Part shown: in pieces, positions 36,233 through 44,382 of the stretch | Position numbering within the stretch: the stretch's first letter is position 1 | How the letters are laid out: each line of letters opens with the position of its first letter | NCBI RefSeq assembly: GCF_011440305.1 | Contig: NZ_JAAOIW010000001.1 | Coordinates: 372,001-436,000, forward strand | Direction of reading: 5' to 3' | DNA length: 64,000 nt | Origin: Paenibacillus agricola | GTDB taxonomy: Bacteria; Bacillota; Bacilli; Paenibacillales; NBRC-103111 | Translations under genes and position numbers: made by a program | The notes under the pieces: model-generated | Told to the model about the DNA's origin: nothing | What the model saw: the letters and a program-made list of their open reading frames with translations, nothing else | Databases searched by the model: none

Positions 36233-36285
36233 AAAGAAAAGCATCCCTGATAGAAAAAAAGCTTCTAACAAGAATACTTTTCTTT
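36233..36285 (-). promoter_or_regulatory. Leader stem of the nucleoside operon, possible attenuator
   Basis: AAAGAAAAG (36233-36241) and CTTTTCTTT (36277-36285) are complementary. On the minus strand the stem is followed by TTATTTTATAG and lies about 50 bases before the lipoprotein start. A TTGACA lies further upstream near 36309-36314. The stem is AT-rich and weak; no known riboswitch fold (including purine) was recognised in this leader. Confidence 0.35.
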
Positions 36286-36373
36286 GTAAACAAAGGAAAG
36301 TTATATTTGTTGTCAATCTGTATGGCTTACTCTTAAGATAGATCAAAAGAGCTCGTCCACATTTACGTTACTA

Positions 36374-36709
36374 TTATTGCCTAACGATAATATTTGTAAT
36401 CGCCCATTGAGTCTGAGGATCATAATCTCTTAATACGGTCTCCATATCCAGCCCTAGCTCTTCTTCCAGCCGCTCTTTTATTTTCTTCTTATAGATCGAA
36501 GACATATAAAAATCGACTTCATATTTGAGATTAGGAGCTTCCCCTTCCAATGCTGTAGAACGGGGAGAGCGTCGATGCCTGGCCATAAAGGTAATTAAAT
36601 TATGGTCGAAGGTAACCTTCAACAATGTCGTTCCAAATCCGAACAATTCCTTAGAAATATCATTATAAATGTGGCATAATTGTTTCTTGCCTTCATTAGA
36701 ATCTAGCAA
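36374..36709 (-). CDS. MpsC/DUF2294-family small protein
   Basis: A 111-residue protein of the DUF2294 (MpsC) type. The family marks are HIYNDISKELFGFGTTLLKV at the start, the basic ITFMARHRRSPRSTAL segment and a charged IYKKKIKERLEEELG helix. In Staphylococcus MpsC belongs to a membrane-potential system; in Bacillales the stand-alone members have no settled role. The longest frame begins at 36742 inside the -10 element, so I place the start at the TTG at 36709, preceded by AAGGTGATCC. The promoter region carries several nested palindromes. Confidence 0.75.
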   Translation of the reverse strand: MLDSNEGKKQLCHIYNDISKELFGFGTTLLKVTFDHNLITFMARHRRSPRSTALEGEAPNLKYEVDFYMSSIYKKKIKERLEEELGLDMETVLRDYDPQTQWAITNIIVRQ

Positions 36710-36733
36710 AAGTATGGGATCACCTTCTACAAT

Positions 36734-36814
36734 GATTATCAATCATTTCAATTGATTGTCAACTAAATTAACATGTAATAAGTTGTTACAATTGTGTAAT
36801 GTAATATTACATTA
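36734..36814 (-). promoter_or_regulatory. Promoter of the MpsC-like gene with nested palindromes
   Basis: A -35 TTGACA (36762-36757) stands 17-18 bases from a -10 ATAATC/TAATCA. The spacer holds the inverted repeat CAATCA-N7-TGATTG (36740-36758). Upstream lie TTACAATTGTGTAA (36786-36799) and the perfect 18-bp palindrome TAATGTAATATTACATTA (36797-36814), all made of TGTAA/TTACA half-sites. Confidence 0.6.
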
Positions 36815-36901
36815 AGACTAGCCATTTATCAAGTGAACTTTCGCATTTTCCGCAAATTTTATTAGTCGATTTTGCTTTTTTTCATATTTATTTCAATAGG
36901 A

Positions 36902-36931
36902 TTGAAAAATTTGGCTCATTTGCGTTATAAT
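36902..36931 (+). promoter_or_regulatory. Promoter of the serS T-box leader
   Basis: TTGAAA (36902-36907) and TATAAT (36926-36931) are separated by 18 bases. Confidence 0.75.
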
Positions 36932-36937
36932 AACCTG

Positions 36938-37172
36938 ATAATATCTTGAATAACCGAACAATGTGCCGATGATGAGATTCCAACTCGGAGGCGTTTTCGT
37001 CAAGAGTATTCGTAACCTAGCTTATTGAAGCCTACGAATCCTCCTAAGCTAACCGGACCCGCCCGTTAACGCGGAACCAGAGAAGATCGAATATCATGGA
37101 GATGGATTCGATCAAATTGGGTGGCACCGCGAGAACAACGCTCCTCGTCCCATAAGGACAAGGGCGTTTTTT
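36938..37172 (+). promoter_or_regulatory. T-box riboswitch controlling serS
   Basis: The leader contains the T-box sequence GGGTGGCACCGCGAGAA (from 37119), which pairs with the uncharged tRNA acceptor end in the antiterminator. It is followed by a terminator stem (37137-37166) and T-run (37167-37172). An upstream GATCGAAT/ATTCGATC stem (about 37085-37113) looks like stem III. A TCC serine codon following GAA at 37039-37041 is the likely specifier, by analogy with the proB leader in this window. Uncharged tRNA-Ser should raise serS transcription. Confidence 0.9.
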
Positions 37173-37201
37173 GCATTTTATTTTAGAAGGAGCGCGGTGT
37201 C

Positions 37202-38500
37202 ATGTTAAATATCCAAATGATTCGGGATAACAAGGAAAAGCTTCAGTCTGTTGCTGAGCAGAAAGGAATTTACGTATCTATTGAAGAACTGCTCGTGTGG
37301 GATGACAAAAAACGCAAGCTGTTGCAGCAAATTGAGCTGCTTCGCCAGCAAAGAAATAAGCTTTCGCATGCGTTTGGCCTAATCGTGAAGTCGAAGCCTG
37401 CTTTTGACAAAACCGAAGCCGAGCATTTAAAAGCTGATGTACAGCAAATTAATAGCCGTTTAGCGCTATTGGAAAGCGAGCTCGCCGAAGCCGAACAGCC
37501 TCTACAGCAATTGATGATGCTTGTACCTAATCTCGTCTCAGCCGATACACCCACTGGCAGCTCGGATGCGGATAATGTGCTGTTGCGTACGGTTGGAGAA
37601 CGCCCTCAGTTCGACTTCGAGCTTAAAGACCATATAACCTTGGGCGCGCTTCATGACATTATCGATATTCCACGCGGCGTTAAGACAGCAGGAACACGCA
37701 ATTATTATTTGAAAGGCGCTGGCGTGTTGCTCCATCGCGCTGTGCAGCAGCTCGCGCTTGACCTGCTAACCGCGCAAGGGTTCACGTTACTCGAGGTTCC
37801 ATTGCTAGTGCGCAGCGCCGCCTTGGTCCATACCGGATTCTTCCCACTTGGGGAGAGCCAAACGTACCACATCGTAGATGAAGATAAATGGCTTGTTGGC
37901 ACCTCTGAAGTGCCACTCGTCTCCTATTATGGCAATGAAATCGTTGATGTGTCGGAGCCGATCAAGCTGGCAGCAGTTTCCACCTGCTTCCGCAACGAAA
38001 TCGGTTCGGCAGGCAAAGATGTGCAAGGGCTATACCGAGTCCATCAATTTGCCAAGGTTGAGCAGGTCGTGATCTGCGAGGCTAGCCTGGAAAGATCCGA
38101 GCAGCTGCTCCAGGAAATTACGCGCAATGCTGAACAACTGCTTAGTCTTCTGGAGCTGCCCTACCAGGTTATGGCTGTTTGTACGGGTGACATGTCGCAA
38201 AAAACATACAAGCAATATGATATTGAAACCTGGATGCCTAGCCGTCAAGCTTATGGAGAAACCCATTCCTCATCAAGCCTGCTTGACTTTCAAGCTCGGC
38301 GCTCCCATATCCGCTACCGTGATGCTCAGGGAAAGCTGGCTTTCTGCCACACTTTAAACAATACAGCCGTGGCTTCCCCACGCATCCTAATCCCCTTGCT
38401 GGAAAACCATCAGCAGGAGGACGGCTCGATTCGGCTGCCAGCTGCTTTGTGGCCTTATATGAATGGACTCCAACGCTTGGTGCCTTCGGCATATCCATAA
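37202..38500 (+). CDS. serS: Seryl-tRNA synthetase
   Basis: A 432-residue class II synthetase that charges tRNA-Ser. The N-terminal antiparallel coiled coil (residues about 25-105) is the tRNA-binding arm. Class II motifs follow: motif 1 region GVLLHRAVQQLALDLL, motif 2 TCFRNEIGSAGKDVQGLYRV and motif 3 near LNNTAVASPRILIPLLENH. The chain is similar in size to other bacterial SerRS. The start ATG follows an AGGAG site after the T-box terminator. Transcription is governed by the T-box leader; a terminator follows at 38533. Confidence 0.96.
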   Translation: MLNIQMIRDNKEKLQSVAEQKGIYVSIEELLVWDDKKRKLLQQIELLRQQRNKLSHAFGLIVKSKPAFDKTEAEHLKADVQQINSRLALLESELAEAEQPLQQLMMLVPNLVSADTPTGSSDADNVLLRTVGERPQFDFELKDHITLGALHDIIDIPRGVKTAGTRNYYLKGAGVLLHRAVQQLALDLLTAQGFTLLEVPLLVRSAALVHTGFFPLGESQTYHIVDEDKWLVGTSEVPLVSYYGNEIVDVSEPIKLAAVSTCFRNEIGSAGKDVQGLYRVHQFAKVEQVVICEASLERSEQLLQEITRNAEQLLSLLELPYQVMAVCTGDMSQKTYKQYDIETWMPSRQAYGETHSSSSLLDFQARRSHIRYRDAQGKLAFCHTLNNTAVASPRILIPLLENHQQEDGSIRLPAALWPYMNGLQRLVPSAYP

Positions 38501-38532
38501 GGATGATCACCTAGCGAATGTGGCATAGACAG

Positions 38533-38570
38533 AAAAAGGCTGCTCGGCATCATGCTGAGCAAACCTTTTT
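38533..38570 (+). terminator. Bidirectional terminator between serS and leuD
   Basis: AAAAAGG-CT-GCTCGGCAT pairs with CATGCTGAGC-AAA-CCTTTTT. The stem has A- and T-runs on both flanks, so it can end both convergent units. Confidence 0.8.
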
Positions 38571-38619
38571 CTTATTCCTTCACGACTCAAAGCTCTAAGT
38601 TGCTCTTGTTCCAGCTAGC

Positions 38620-39231
38620 TTAGTTTTTGTTGGTAGCCAATTGGGCTTCGTGTGCTTTTTCGTAAGCGGTAATTTTTGCTTCTTGCATCAGAGTCAGTCC
38701 AATATCATCCAGCCCTTGCAGCAGGAATTGACGGCGATGCTCGTCCAGGTCGAAATTAATTTCAAGACCTTGGTCATCGGTAAGCTTGTTATTTTCCAGA
38801 TCAACAGTTAGCTTGTAGCCTTCGGTTGCGGTTGTACGCTTAAACAACTCATCAACCTGCTCTTCGCTTAGCTTGATCGGCAAAATGCCGTTTTTGAAGC
38901 AGTTGTTGTAAAAAATATCAGCATACGAAGGGGCAATAACTACCTTGAAGCCAAAATCCTGGATTGCCCAAGGAGCATGCTCACGTGAAGACCCGCAACC
39001 AAAGTTAGCGCGGGAAATCAAGACAGAAGCGCCTTGGTAACGCGGCTGGTTCAGCGAAAACTCAGGAATGACCTCACCCTTCGGGGTAAAACGCCATTCA
39101 AAAAACAAAAATTGCCCAAATCCTGTGCGCTCAATCCGTTTCAAAAATTGCTTCGGAATAATCGCATCTGTATCTACATTCACGCGGTCAACCGGGCCTA
39201 CGAGGCCGGTGTGCTTAATAAAAGCTTCCAT
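38620..39231 (-). CDS. leuD: 3-isopropylmalate dehydratase small subunit
   Basis: A 203-residue subunit that with LeuC isomerises 2- to 3-isopropylmalate in leucine synthesis. Marks are [20 protein letters not shown] and the swivel-domain signature [16 protein letters not shown], followed by [23 protein letters not shown] precedes the ATG. It follows leuC by 31 bases. No leuA or leuB is in view, so leuCD is a separate unit here. Confidence 0.95.
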   Translation of the reverse strand: MEAFIKHTGLVGPVDRVNVDTDAIIPKQFLKRIERTGFGQFLFFEWRFTPKGEVIPEFSLNQPRYQGASVLISRANFGCGSSREHAPWAIQDFGFKVVIAPSYADIFYNNCFKNGILPIKLSEEQVDELFKRTTATEGYKLTVDLENNKLTDDQGLEINFDLDEHRRQFLLQGLDDIGLTLMQEAKITAYEKAHEAQLATNKN

Positions 39232-39262
39232 TTGGTTCGTCTCCTCACATCACGTAATTGAA

Positions 39263-40681
39263 TTAGGCTTGCTGCTTCACTTTAAATTTCCAATCGCGCA
39301 CATCTACGAAATGCCCTTCGATCGCAGCCGCTGCTGCCATTGCAGGCGATACCAGATGCGTACGTCCATCGCGTCCTTGACGCCCTTCAAAGTTCCGGTT
39401 GGAGGTTGATGCGCAACGTTGGCCCGGCTGAAGTACATCCGGATTCATCGCTAAGCACATGCTGCAACCAGCATCACGCCATTCAAAGCCCGCTTCAGTA
39501 AAGATTTGATCCAAGCCTTCCTGCTCTGCCTGCATCTTGACACGACCGGAGCCAGGAACAACGATAGCGGTTAATGTAGGCGAAACCTTGTAGCCTTGGG
39601 CAATCGCAGCCGCTGCGCGAAGATCCTCGATCCGGCCGTTTGTACAGGAGCCAATAAAAACATAATCAACAGCAAGCTCGGTCATTGGAGTTCCTGGTGT
39701 TAAGCCCATATATTCGATTGCTTTCTCAGCAGCTTTACGTTCATTCTCAGTTGGAAAGCTTTGTGGTTCTGGTACAAGCGCAGTTACATCCGTTCCCATA
39801 CCAGGACTAGTTCCCCAGGTCACTTGCGGAATCAAGCTCTCTGCACTAAATTCAAGCACGTGGTCATATTGAGCACCATCATCTGTAGTCAATTGCTTCC
39901 AGCCCGCTACCGCTTCGTCAAAAGCAGCACCTTGTGGTACATATTGGCGTCCACGCAAATATTCGAAAGTCGTTTCGTCAGGAGCGATAAGACCAGCTCT
40001 TGCGCCTGCTTCAATCGACATATTACAAACCGTCATACGCTCTTCCATAGACAAGCCGCGAATAGCTTCGCCTGTGTACTCGATAACATAACCTGTTGCA
40101 AAATCAGTTCCGTATTGGGCAATAACGCCTAGAATCAAATCCTTTGCAGTTAAACCCGGCTTAAGCCTACCATTTATACGAATTTCCAAAGTTTTAGCTT
40201 TGGACTGCTGCAAGCATTGAGTAGCCATAACATGCTCTACTTCACTTGTACCGATACCAAATGCCAACGCACCGAAAGCACCGTGTGTAGACGTGTGGCT
40301 ATCACCACAAACGATCGTTTTACCAGGATGGGTAAGACCAAGCTCAGGTCCCATAACGTGTACAACACCTTGGTCAATATTGTCCAAGTCGTACAAGGTA
40401 ACGCCAAAATCTTTACAGTTTTGCGATAAAGTATCAATTTGTTGCTTGGAGATCGGATCTGTAATGTTAAAACGATCTTTCGTAGGTACATTATGATCCA
40501 TTGTTGCAAAAGTCAGGTCAGGACGGCGAACCTTACGGTTGCTCAGGCGTAGCCCTTCAAATGCTTGTGGGGATGTAACCTCATGAACCAGATGCAAGTC
40601 AATATAGATAACGCTTGGCTTGCCTGCTTCCTGATGAATTACATGATTGTCCCAGATCTTTTCGAACAACGTTTTTGCCAT
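39263..40681 (-). CDS. leuC: 3-isopropylmalate dehydratase large subunit
   Basis: A 472-residue aconitase-family enzyme. The three cysteine ligands of the 4Fe-4S cluster are in FIGSCTNGR and [28 protein letters not shown] and the RNFEGRQG segment are also family marks. Start at 40681 (MAKTLFEK) follows GAGGTG; a GTG three codons earlier overlaps that site. It forms the LeuCD heterodimer with the downstream gene's product. The upstream region lacks a T-box; a weak -10 GATAGT lies near 40740. Confidence 0.95.
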   Translation of the reverse strand: MAKTLFEKIWDNHVIHQEAGKPSVIYIDLHLVHEVTSPQAFEGLRLSNRKVRRPDLTFATMDHNVPTKDRFNITDPISKQQIDTLSQNCKDFGVTLYDLDNIDQGVVHVMGPELGLTHPGKTIVCGDSHTSTHGAFGALAFGIGTSEVEHVMATQCLQQSKAKTLEIRINGRLKPGLTAKDLILGVIAQYGTDFATGYVIEYTGEAIRGLSMEERMTVCNMSIEAGARAGLIAPDETTFEYLRGRQYVPQGAAFDEAVAGWKQLTTDDGAQYDHVLEFSAESLIPQVTWGTSPGMGTDVTALVPEPQSFPTENERKAAEKAIEYMGLTPGTPMTELAVDYVFIGSCTNGRIEDLRAAAAIAQGYKVSPTLTAIVVPGSGRVKMQAEQEGLDQIFTEAGFEWRDAGCSMCLAMNPDVLQPGQRCASTSNRNFEGRQGRDGRTHLVSPAMAAAAAIEGHFVDVRDWKFKVKQQA

Positions 40682-40808
40682 CAGTTTCACCTCAAAGTTA
40701 AGAATAATAATGCTATTGTAGCCTTATGTATGTATACTATCATGTCTGCGTTCATTGATCCAAGATATAATAGCTATAATATTGATAGGGAAACACTATA
40801 AAGATGCA

Positions 40809-40898
40809 AGGGGTAGCGGGAACCGATGCCACAAAAAATCAGGGAATTGGGGATATCTTTCTTTTCTATCACGCTTAGTTTCTAAGCACCCCGCCCCT
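40809..40898. ncRNA. Candidate structured RNA element, class and strand unknown
   Basis: AGGGG (40809-40813) pairs with CCCCT (40894-40898) and CGGG (40817-40820) with CCCG (40890-40893). An inner hairpin GCTTAG-TTT-CTAAGC (40873-40887) abuts this outer stem. The GC-rich stems stand out in an AT-rich interval. On the minus strand it lies upstream of leuC. No known riboswitch or small RNA could be assigned. Confidence 0.35.
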
Positions 40899-41040
40899 AT
40901 GAATCGTTTGGATATTTTCTAATTCCGCCCAATCATAACATCGCTGCCCTTCATAACATATAATAGGCAAGCGAAGAAAGCGTAAATATGGGAGTAGAAG
41001 CAGGAGGTTACGGTATAAGTCGTGCTTTTATCTAAAATAA

Positions 41041-41079
41041 TGAAATCCGCCTTCCGGTTCATCCGGCAGGCGGTTTTCA
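41041..41079 (-). terminator. Terminator after the lysin gene
   Basis: TCCGCCT-T-CCGG and CCGG-C-AGGCGG form a strong stem with loop TTCAT. On the minus strand it lies about 40 bases after the stop codon and is followed by a T-rich tract. Confidence 0.75.
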
Positions 41080-41120
41080 TTAAATTTCATACCTTACCCT
41101 CAGATATTGCAAATTTACGC

Positions 41121-41924
41121 TTATAGCTCTATTTGTCGATCCACTCTGCCATCCAGCACGGTATTTAAGAATACCAACTCCGAGGTGGTAAGCGCCTGGT
41201 CGACGATTTTTTGCATCCAATCCCAATCCAACTGGTCTGCGTTATAGGCAGTACCCATCACTTTATAAAGCATATCCCATTGCCATGGCTCCAGCTTCAT
41301 CGGCATATTGCTTTCATCTCCCTCATTTCCGATTGGCTCTGCAGCCTCGATATGCCACCAGCCCTCATTGCCATAGCCCTCATTTAAGTCCACTCCAATG
41401 CCGTTAACAACAATATCATTTTGGTATTGGTAGATATTCATCAAATCCGACTTTTTCCCACGGCTCCACGCATAGGTCTGCCAGAAGTGGCTGCATACGC
41501 CTCTTCGGCTCATCTCCTCCACCACGGCATAGGAGCCGTATACGCCCGTGCTATAACCAGGTGTTGCCTCGTTCGCGGCAGCTATATAGTCCGCAATCAC
41601 GTTGAATTGGGCAGCTACAGCATCAAAATCTACAGCAAAATAAATCGTGCTGCCTACAGGCTGCCCTCTATCCATAGCAAGCTTCAAGGCTAACGCTCCA
41701 TCACTCAGACCACCCTCTCGCCCTGCTAAGGAGCGATTAGCCGTTGTCTCAAACACGGAGATGATGTTCAAGCCAGCGGCTGAAATGGTTTCTGCTTCTT
41801 CCTTACTCAAGGATTTCCAGCCACTTGGCACCAGATAACGCCCTACAAAGCTGTAGCCACCTATCCGAAAAGCCGCTGCGGTTGCAGCTGTTAGTGGGGT
41901 TGCACAATCAATCCCTAGTGTCAT
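41121..41924 (-). CDS. DUF1906 glycoside-hydrolase-like protein, probable lysin
   Basis: A 267-residue protein of the DUF1906 (Rv2525c-like glycoside-hydrolase-like) family. Marks are LGIDCATPLTAATAAAFR at the start, GYSFVGRYLVP, LNIISVFET, STIYFAVDFDA, YSTGVYGSYAVVEEM, FWQTYAWSRG and the late IGVDLNEGYGNEGWW. The layout resembles GH25-like TIM barrels that cut peptidoglycan, although activity is unproved for many members. A C-terminal tail of about 70 residues has no recognised domain. There is no signal peptide, and the gene overlaps a holin gene by 17 bases, so export through the holin is likely. Start at 41924 follows GGAG. Confidence 0.85.
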   Translation of the reverse strand: MTLGIDCATPLTAATAAAFRIGGYSFVGRYLVPSGWKSLSKEEAETISAAGLNIISVFETTANRSLAGREGGLSDGALALKLAMDRGQPVGSTIYFAVDFDAVAAQFNVIADYIAAANEATPGYSTGVYGSYAVVEEMSRRGVCSHFWQTYAWSRGKKSDLMNIYQYQNDIVVNGIGVDLNEGYGNEGWWHIEAAEPIGNEGDESNMPMKLEPWQWDMLYKVMGTAYNADQLDWDWMQKIVDQALTTSELVFLNTVLDGRVDRQIEL

Positions 41925-42357
41925 CTTTTTTCTTCTCCTCTCCATTGCCACTTCCATTGATATTGCTTTTGCCATCAAGCTGCGCAAGCACTTTCCTTAT
42001 AAAGTCCGGCAACGGTACACCGAGCACTCCCAGATTTTCCACAACCGACAAACCTTCTCTACTAATATAAAAATAGATAGCCAGCGTCCTGAATACAGGG
42101 GCAGTATTCCCCACCAACTCGTCCAATAAAACAGACAACACTAATACCATCAGAATGACACTTTTTCGAATGCCGCCCCAGAACATGACTTCACTATCCA
42201 GATTACGCTCTTTAATCGCCCCTAGAACTCCGGTAATATAATCAAATATCATACAAAAAATCAGAATCTTCAAACCAATATCCCATCCCCCCAAATATGA
42301 ATTTACGATGAGGCCCACTAACGCCAATATACTGCTGAAGGTTGTCTCTCTGGTCAT
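41908..42357 (-). CDS. Phage-type holin (phi29/toxin-secretion family)
   Basis: A 149-residue membrane protein of the Holin_4 (toxin secretion/phage lysis) family. It has about three hydrophobic segments: ILALVGLIVNSYLGGW, LKILIFCMIFDYITGVLGAI and SVILMVLVLSVLLDELV. The family-typical FDYITGVLGAIKERNLDS turn and a charged C-terminal tail (GNGEEKKKDDTRD) are present. It is followed by, and overlaps, the DUF1906 lysin gene. No other phage genes are nearby, so this is an isolated holin-lysin cassette. Confidence 0.88.
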   Translation of the reverse strand: MTRETTFSSILALVGLIVNSYLGGWDIGLKILIFCMIFDYITGVLGAIKERNLDSEVMFWGGIRKSVILMVLVLSVLLDELVGNTAPVFRTLAIYFYISREGLSVVENLGVLGVPLPDFIRKVLAQLDGKSNINGSGNGEEKKKDDTRD

Positions 42358-42443
42358 TTTATTCTCCCCCCTCTCCCACTTGCTGCTTTACTCTCATCAT
42401 TACAATATGAAAATCTATTAATTTCAGCTTGGACGAACATGCC

Positions 42444-42483
42444 AAATAACCCTTATTCAGCACTAGTGAACTAAAGGTTATTT
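42444..42483. promoter_or_regulatory. Dyad upstream of the LysR gene
   Basis: AAATAACC (42444-42451) mirrors GGTTATTT (42476-42483), with an inner TTCA-N7-TGAA. It contains the LysR-type T-N11-A motif TCAGCACTAGTGA. It reaches the -10 TATAAT at 42487-42492 of the LysR gene and also faces the divergent holin gene. Confidence 0.55.
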
Positions 42484-42550
42484 GTATATAATAAGCTTAT
42501 ACTTTATAGGTATCATTTATAAGGCAACGGTTGATGAAGGAGCTTCTTCC

Positions 42551-43450
42551 ATGGAACTTAGACAACTGCAGTACGCACTTCAAATCTCGATAGACAAAAA
42601 TTTTTCCAGAGCCGCAGAGAAACTACATATCGCCCAGCCATCGCTCAGCCAACAATTATCCAAGCTGGAAAAGGAAATCGGCCTGCTGTTATTTCAGCGT
42701 ACTACGAACTCCGTTGAAGTCACTTATGCCGGTTCCTTATTCGTAGAAAAAGCACAAGCCATCCTCGACATGGTTGAACAGTTAAAACGTGAGATGGAGG
42801 ATATCTCTCAAATGCGCAAAGGCAAGCTGGTCGTTGGCAGCCTTCCTATTACCGGAGCGCATGTGCTTCCGCTTGTACTCCCCATATTTCAGGCCAATTA
42901 TCCTGAAATCGAGATTGTACTGATCGAAGAGGCTTCTGCCCATCTGGAGCAGCTAACAGCAAGTGGGCAAATCGATATCTCCTTGCTATCAATCCCGCTG
43001 CAAAATGAATCGTTAACGTACGAGCCGATTATTAAGGAAGAAATTCTGCTCGCCGTACCTCCACAGCACCGTTTTGCTTCTATGATGTCGGATGATCAGC
43101 ACACGATCGATATCCATGAGCTTCGCGACGAGCCCTTTATAGCGCTCAAAAAAGGCCAGGGCTTCCGCCAAATCACCTTTGAGCTTTGTGCCAATGCAGG
43201 CTTCAAGCCTAATATTGTGTTCGAAAGCAGCAATATCGAAACCGTTCAATCACTGGTTGCAGCGGGAATGGGGATCGCTTTTGTTCCTCATATGGTATCA
43301 AGAGGCGGCTGGAGCCAGCAAGCACCTACTTATTTGTCTTTAACCCATAAGCCTACCCGCACCTTGGTTATTGCATACCGCAAAGGACGCTATTTATCCA
43401 AAGCAGTCGGAGCTTTTATGAAAACGTTTCACGACGTGCTGAAGCCTTAA
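42551..43450 (+). CDS. LysR-family transcriptional regulator
   Basis: A 299-residue regulator with an N-terminal winged helix (MELRQLQYALQISIDKNFSR, then AAEKLHIAQPSLSQQLSKLE) and a substrate-binding-type effector domain from about residue 90 (GKLVVGSLPITGAHVLPLVL). Start at 42551 follows AAGGAG. The gene is divergent from the holin-lysin pair and convergent with the mtnU-like gene, overlapping it by four bases. The regulated genes and inducer are not clear. An autoregulatory dyad is at 42444-42483. Confidence 0.92.
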   Translation: MELRQLQYALQISIDKNFSRAAEKLHIAQPSLSQQLSKLEKEIGLLLFQRTTNSVEVTYAGSLFVEKAQAILDMVEQLKREMEDISQMRKGKLVVGSLPITGAHVLPLVLPIFQANYPEIEIVLIEEASAHLEQLTASGQIDISLLSIPLQNESLTYEPIIKEEILLAVPPQHRFASMMSDDQHTIDIHELRDEPFIALKKGQGFRQITFELCANAGFKPNIVFESSNIETVQSLVAAGMGIAFVPHMVSRGGWSQQAPTYLSLTHKPTRTLVIAYRKGRYLSKAVGAFMKTFHDVLKP

Positions 43451-44262
43451 TATAAGCTCGGCCGGCGATCCTCAAAAACGGCAATGCGGCTGCGCACCTG
43501 CTGTACAAGCTCCAAATCGATCTGGGTGCGAATAATTTGTTCGGCTTCAGTACCTTCAGCTATGATCTCTCCCCAAGGATCTATCGCCATCGAATGTCCG
43601 AAAAATTCGGTGGTTCCGCTCGTTCCCACACGATTGCAGGACATGACGAACATCTGGTTCTCAATGGCACGCGCCATCAACAAGGTGCGCCAGTGGTGCA
43701 AGCGTGGGTTCGGCCACTCGGCAGGAACGAACAGGATTTGGGCGCCGCCCAATGCTAGCTTGCGGGACAGCTCAGGGAAACGAATGTCGTAGCATATCAT
43801 CATTCCGCAAGGGATGCCATCCAGCTCGAATTGCCCGATATGGCTGCCCTCCTGCAAATATTTTTCCTCCTCCATCAGACGGAAGAGATGAATTTTGGAA
43901 TACTCGGCGACTTTGATGCCTTCCCGATTGTATACATAAATCGTATTGAAAATCTGGTCTCCCTTTTTCTCGGCAATCGATCCACCAATTACATTAACTC
44001 CGTGCTCCCGCGCAAAAGAAGACAACAAAGCATGCGTACGCTCCCCGTCTACATCAGCAAGCTCGTGAATGCGATCCAATGCATACCCCGTATTCCACAT
44101 CTCAGGAAACATCACCACATCCGGCTTTGCCTCTGCTTTAATGGCTTGCTCCAGCAACCCTTCCAGCACCGCATAATTAAGATCCGGCTCGCCAATCGCG
44201 ATATCCATTTGTAGTAAGGCAATATTCCATTGATTAGCTTTGTTTGCCATGTCATTTGCCAT
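43447..44262 (-). CDS. mtnU: Carbon-nitrogen hydrolase, MtnU-like omega-amidase
   Basis: A nitrilase-superfamily amidohydrolase of about 271 residues. The Glu-Lys-Cys triad is visible as MFPEMWNTGY, AEYSKIHLFR and MMICYDIRFPEL. It resembles B. subtilis MtnU (YkrU), which deaminates 2-oxo-4-methylthiobutyramide-type products after methionine transamination. The mtnE-like gene lies 1.2 kb away, across a methyltransferase gene. The start is uncertain: ATGs at 44304, 44262 and 44250 are in frame, and I use 44262 because GGTGA precedes it. A role in a different amide pathway is possible. Confidence 0.75.
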   Translation of the reverse strand: MANDMANKANQWNIALLQMDIAIGEPDLNYAVLEGLLEQAIKAEAKPDVVMFPEMWNTGYALDRIHELADVDGERTHALLSSFAREHGVNVIGGSIAEKKGDQIFNTIYVYNREGIKVAEYSKIHLFRLMEEEKYLQEGSHIGQFELDGIPCGMMICYDIRFPELSRKLALGGAQILFVPAEWPNPRLHHWRTLLMARAIENQMFVMSCNRVGTSGTTEFFGHSMAIDPWGEIIAEGTEAEQIIRTQIDLELVQQVRSRIAVFEDRRPSLY

Positions 44263-44382
44263 GCCATTCACCATGCTTTCATTATAATAGAGTTTCGCCC
44301 TCATGAGGCAAAAGCGGGCGTTATATTGCCATCATAGTCGAAGCCGCGGCGAACTTCAATGCCTGGTCGCTTGCTTCCATGC

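Larger units (their letters stand above)
40691..41120. other. Gene-free interval between leuC and the lysin gene
   Basis: This interval holds the leuC promoter region, a structured element at 40809-40898 and a terminator at 41041-41079. TATAAT-like sequences occur near 40960. No convincing coding frame is present; a GGAGGT near 41006 is followed only by a 35-codon GTG frame that reads through the terminator stem. Confidence 0.6.

Noticed and set aside
36948-36961. Sequence ATAACCGAACAAT matching the B. subtilis PurR box in the serS leader
   Set aside because: It lies downstream of the -10 within the T-box leader, there is no second box at the expected spacing, and serS is not a purine gene. 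It is probably chance.
40780-40832. Partial resemblance to a c-di-GMP-I (GEMM) riboswitch (GGTAGCGGGAACCGATG)
   Set aside because: The conserved 5' GCAAA and GACGCAAAGCC segments and the P1 pairing are not present, and no downstream gene is oriented to be controlled.
41023-41130. GTG-started 35-codon frame after a GGAGGT
   Set aside because: It reads through the terminator stem and has no recognisable product.
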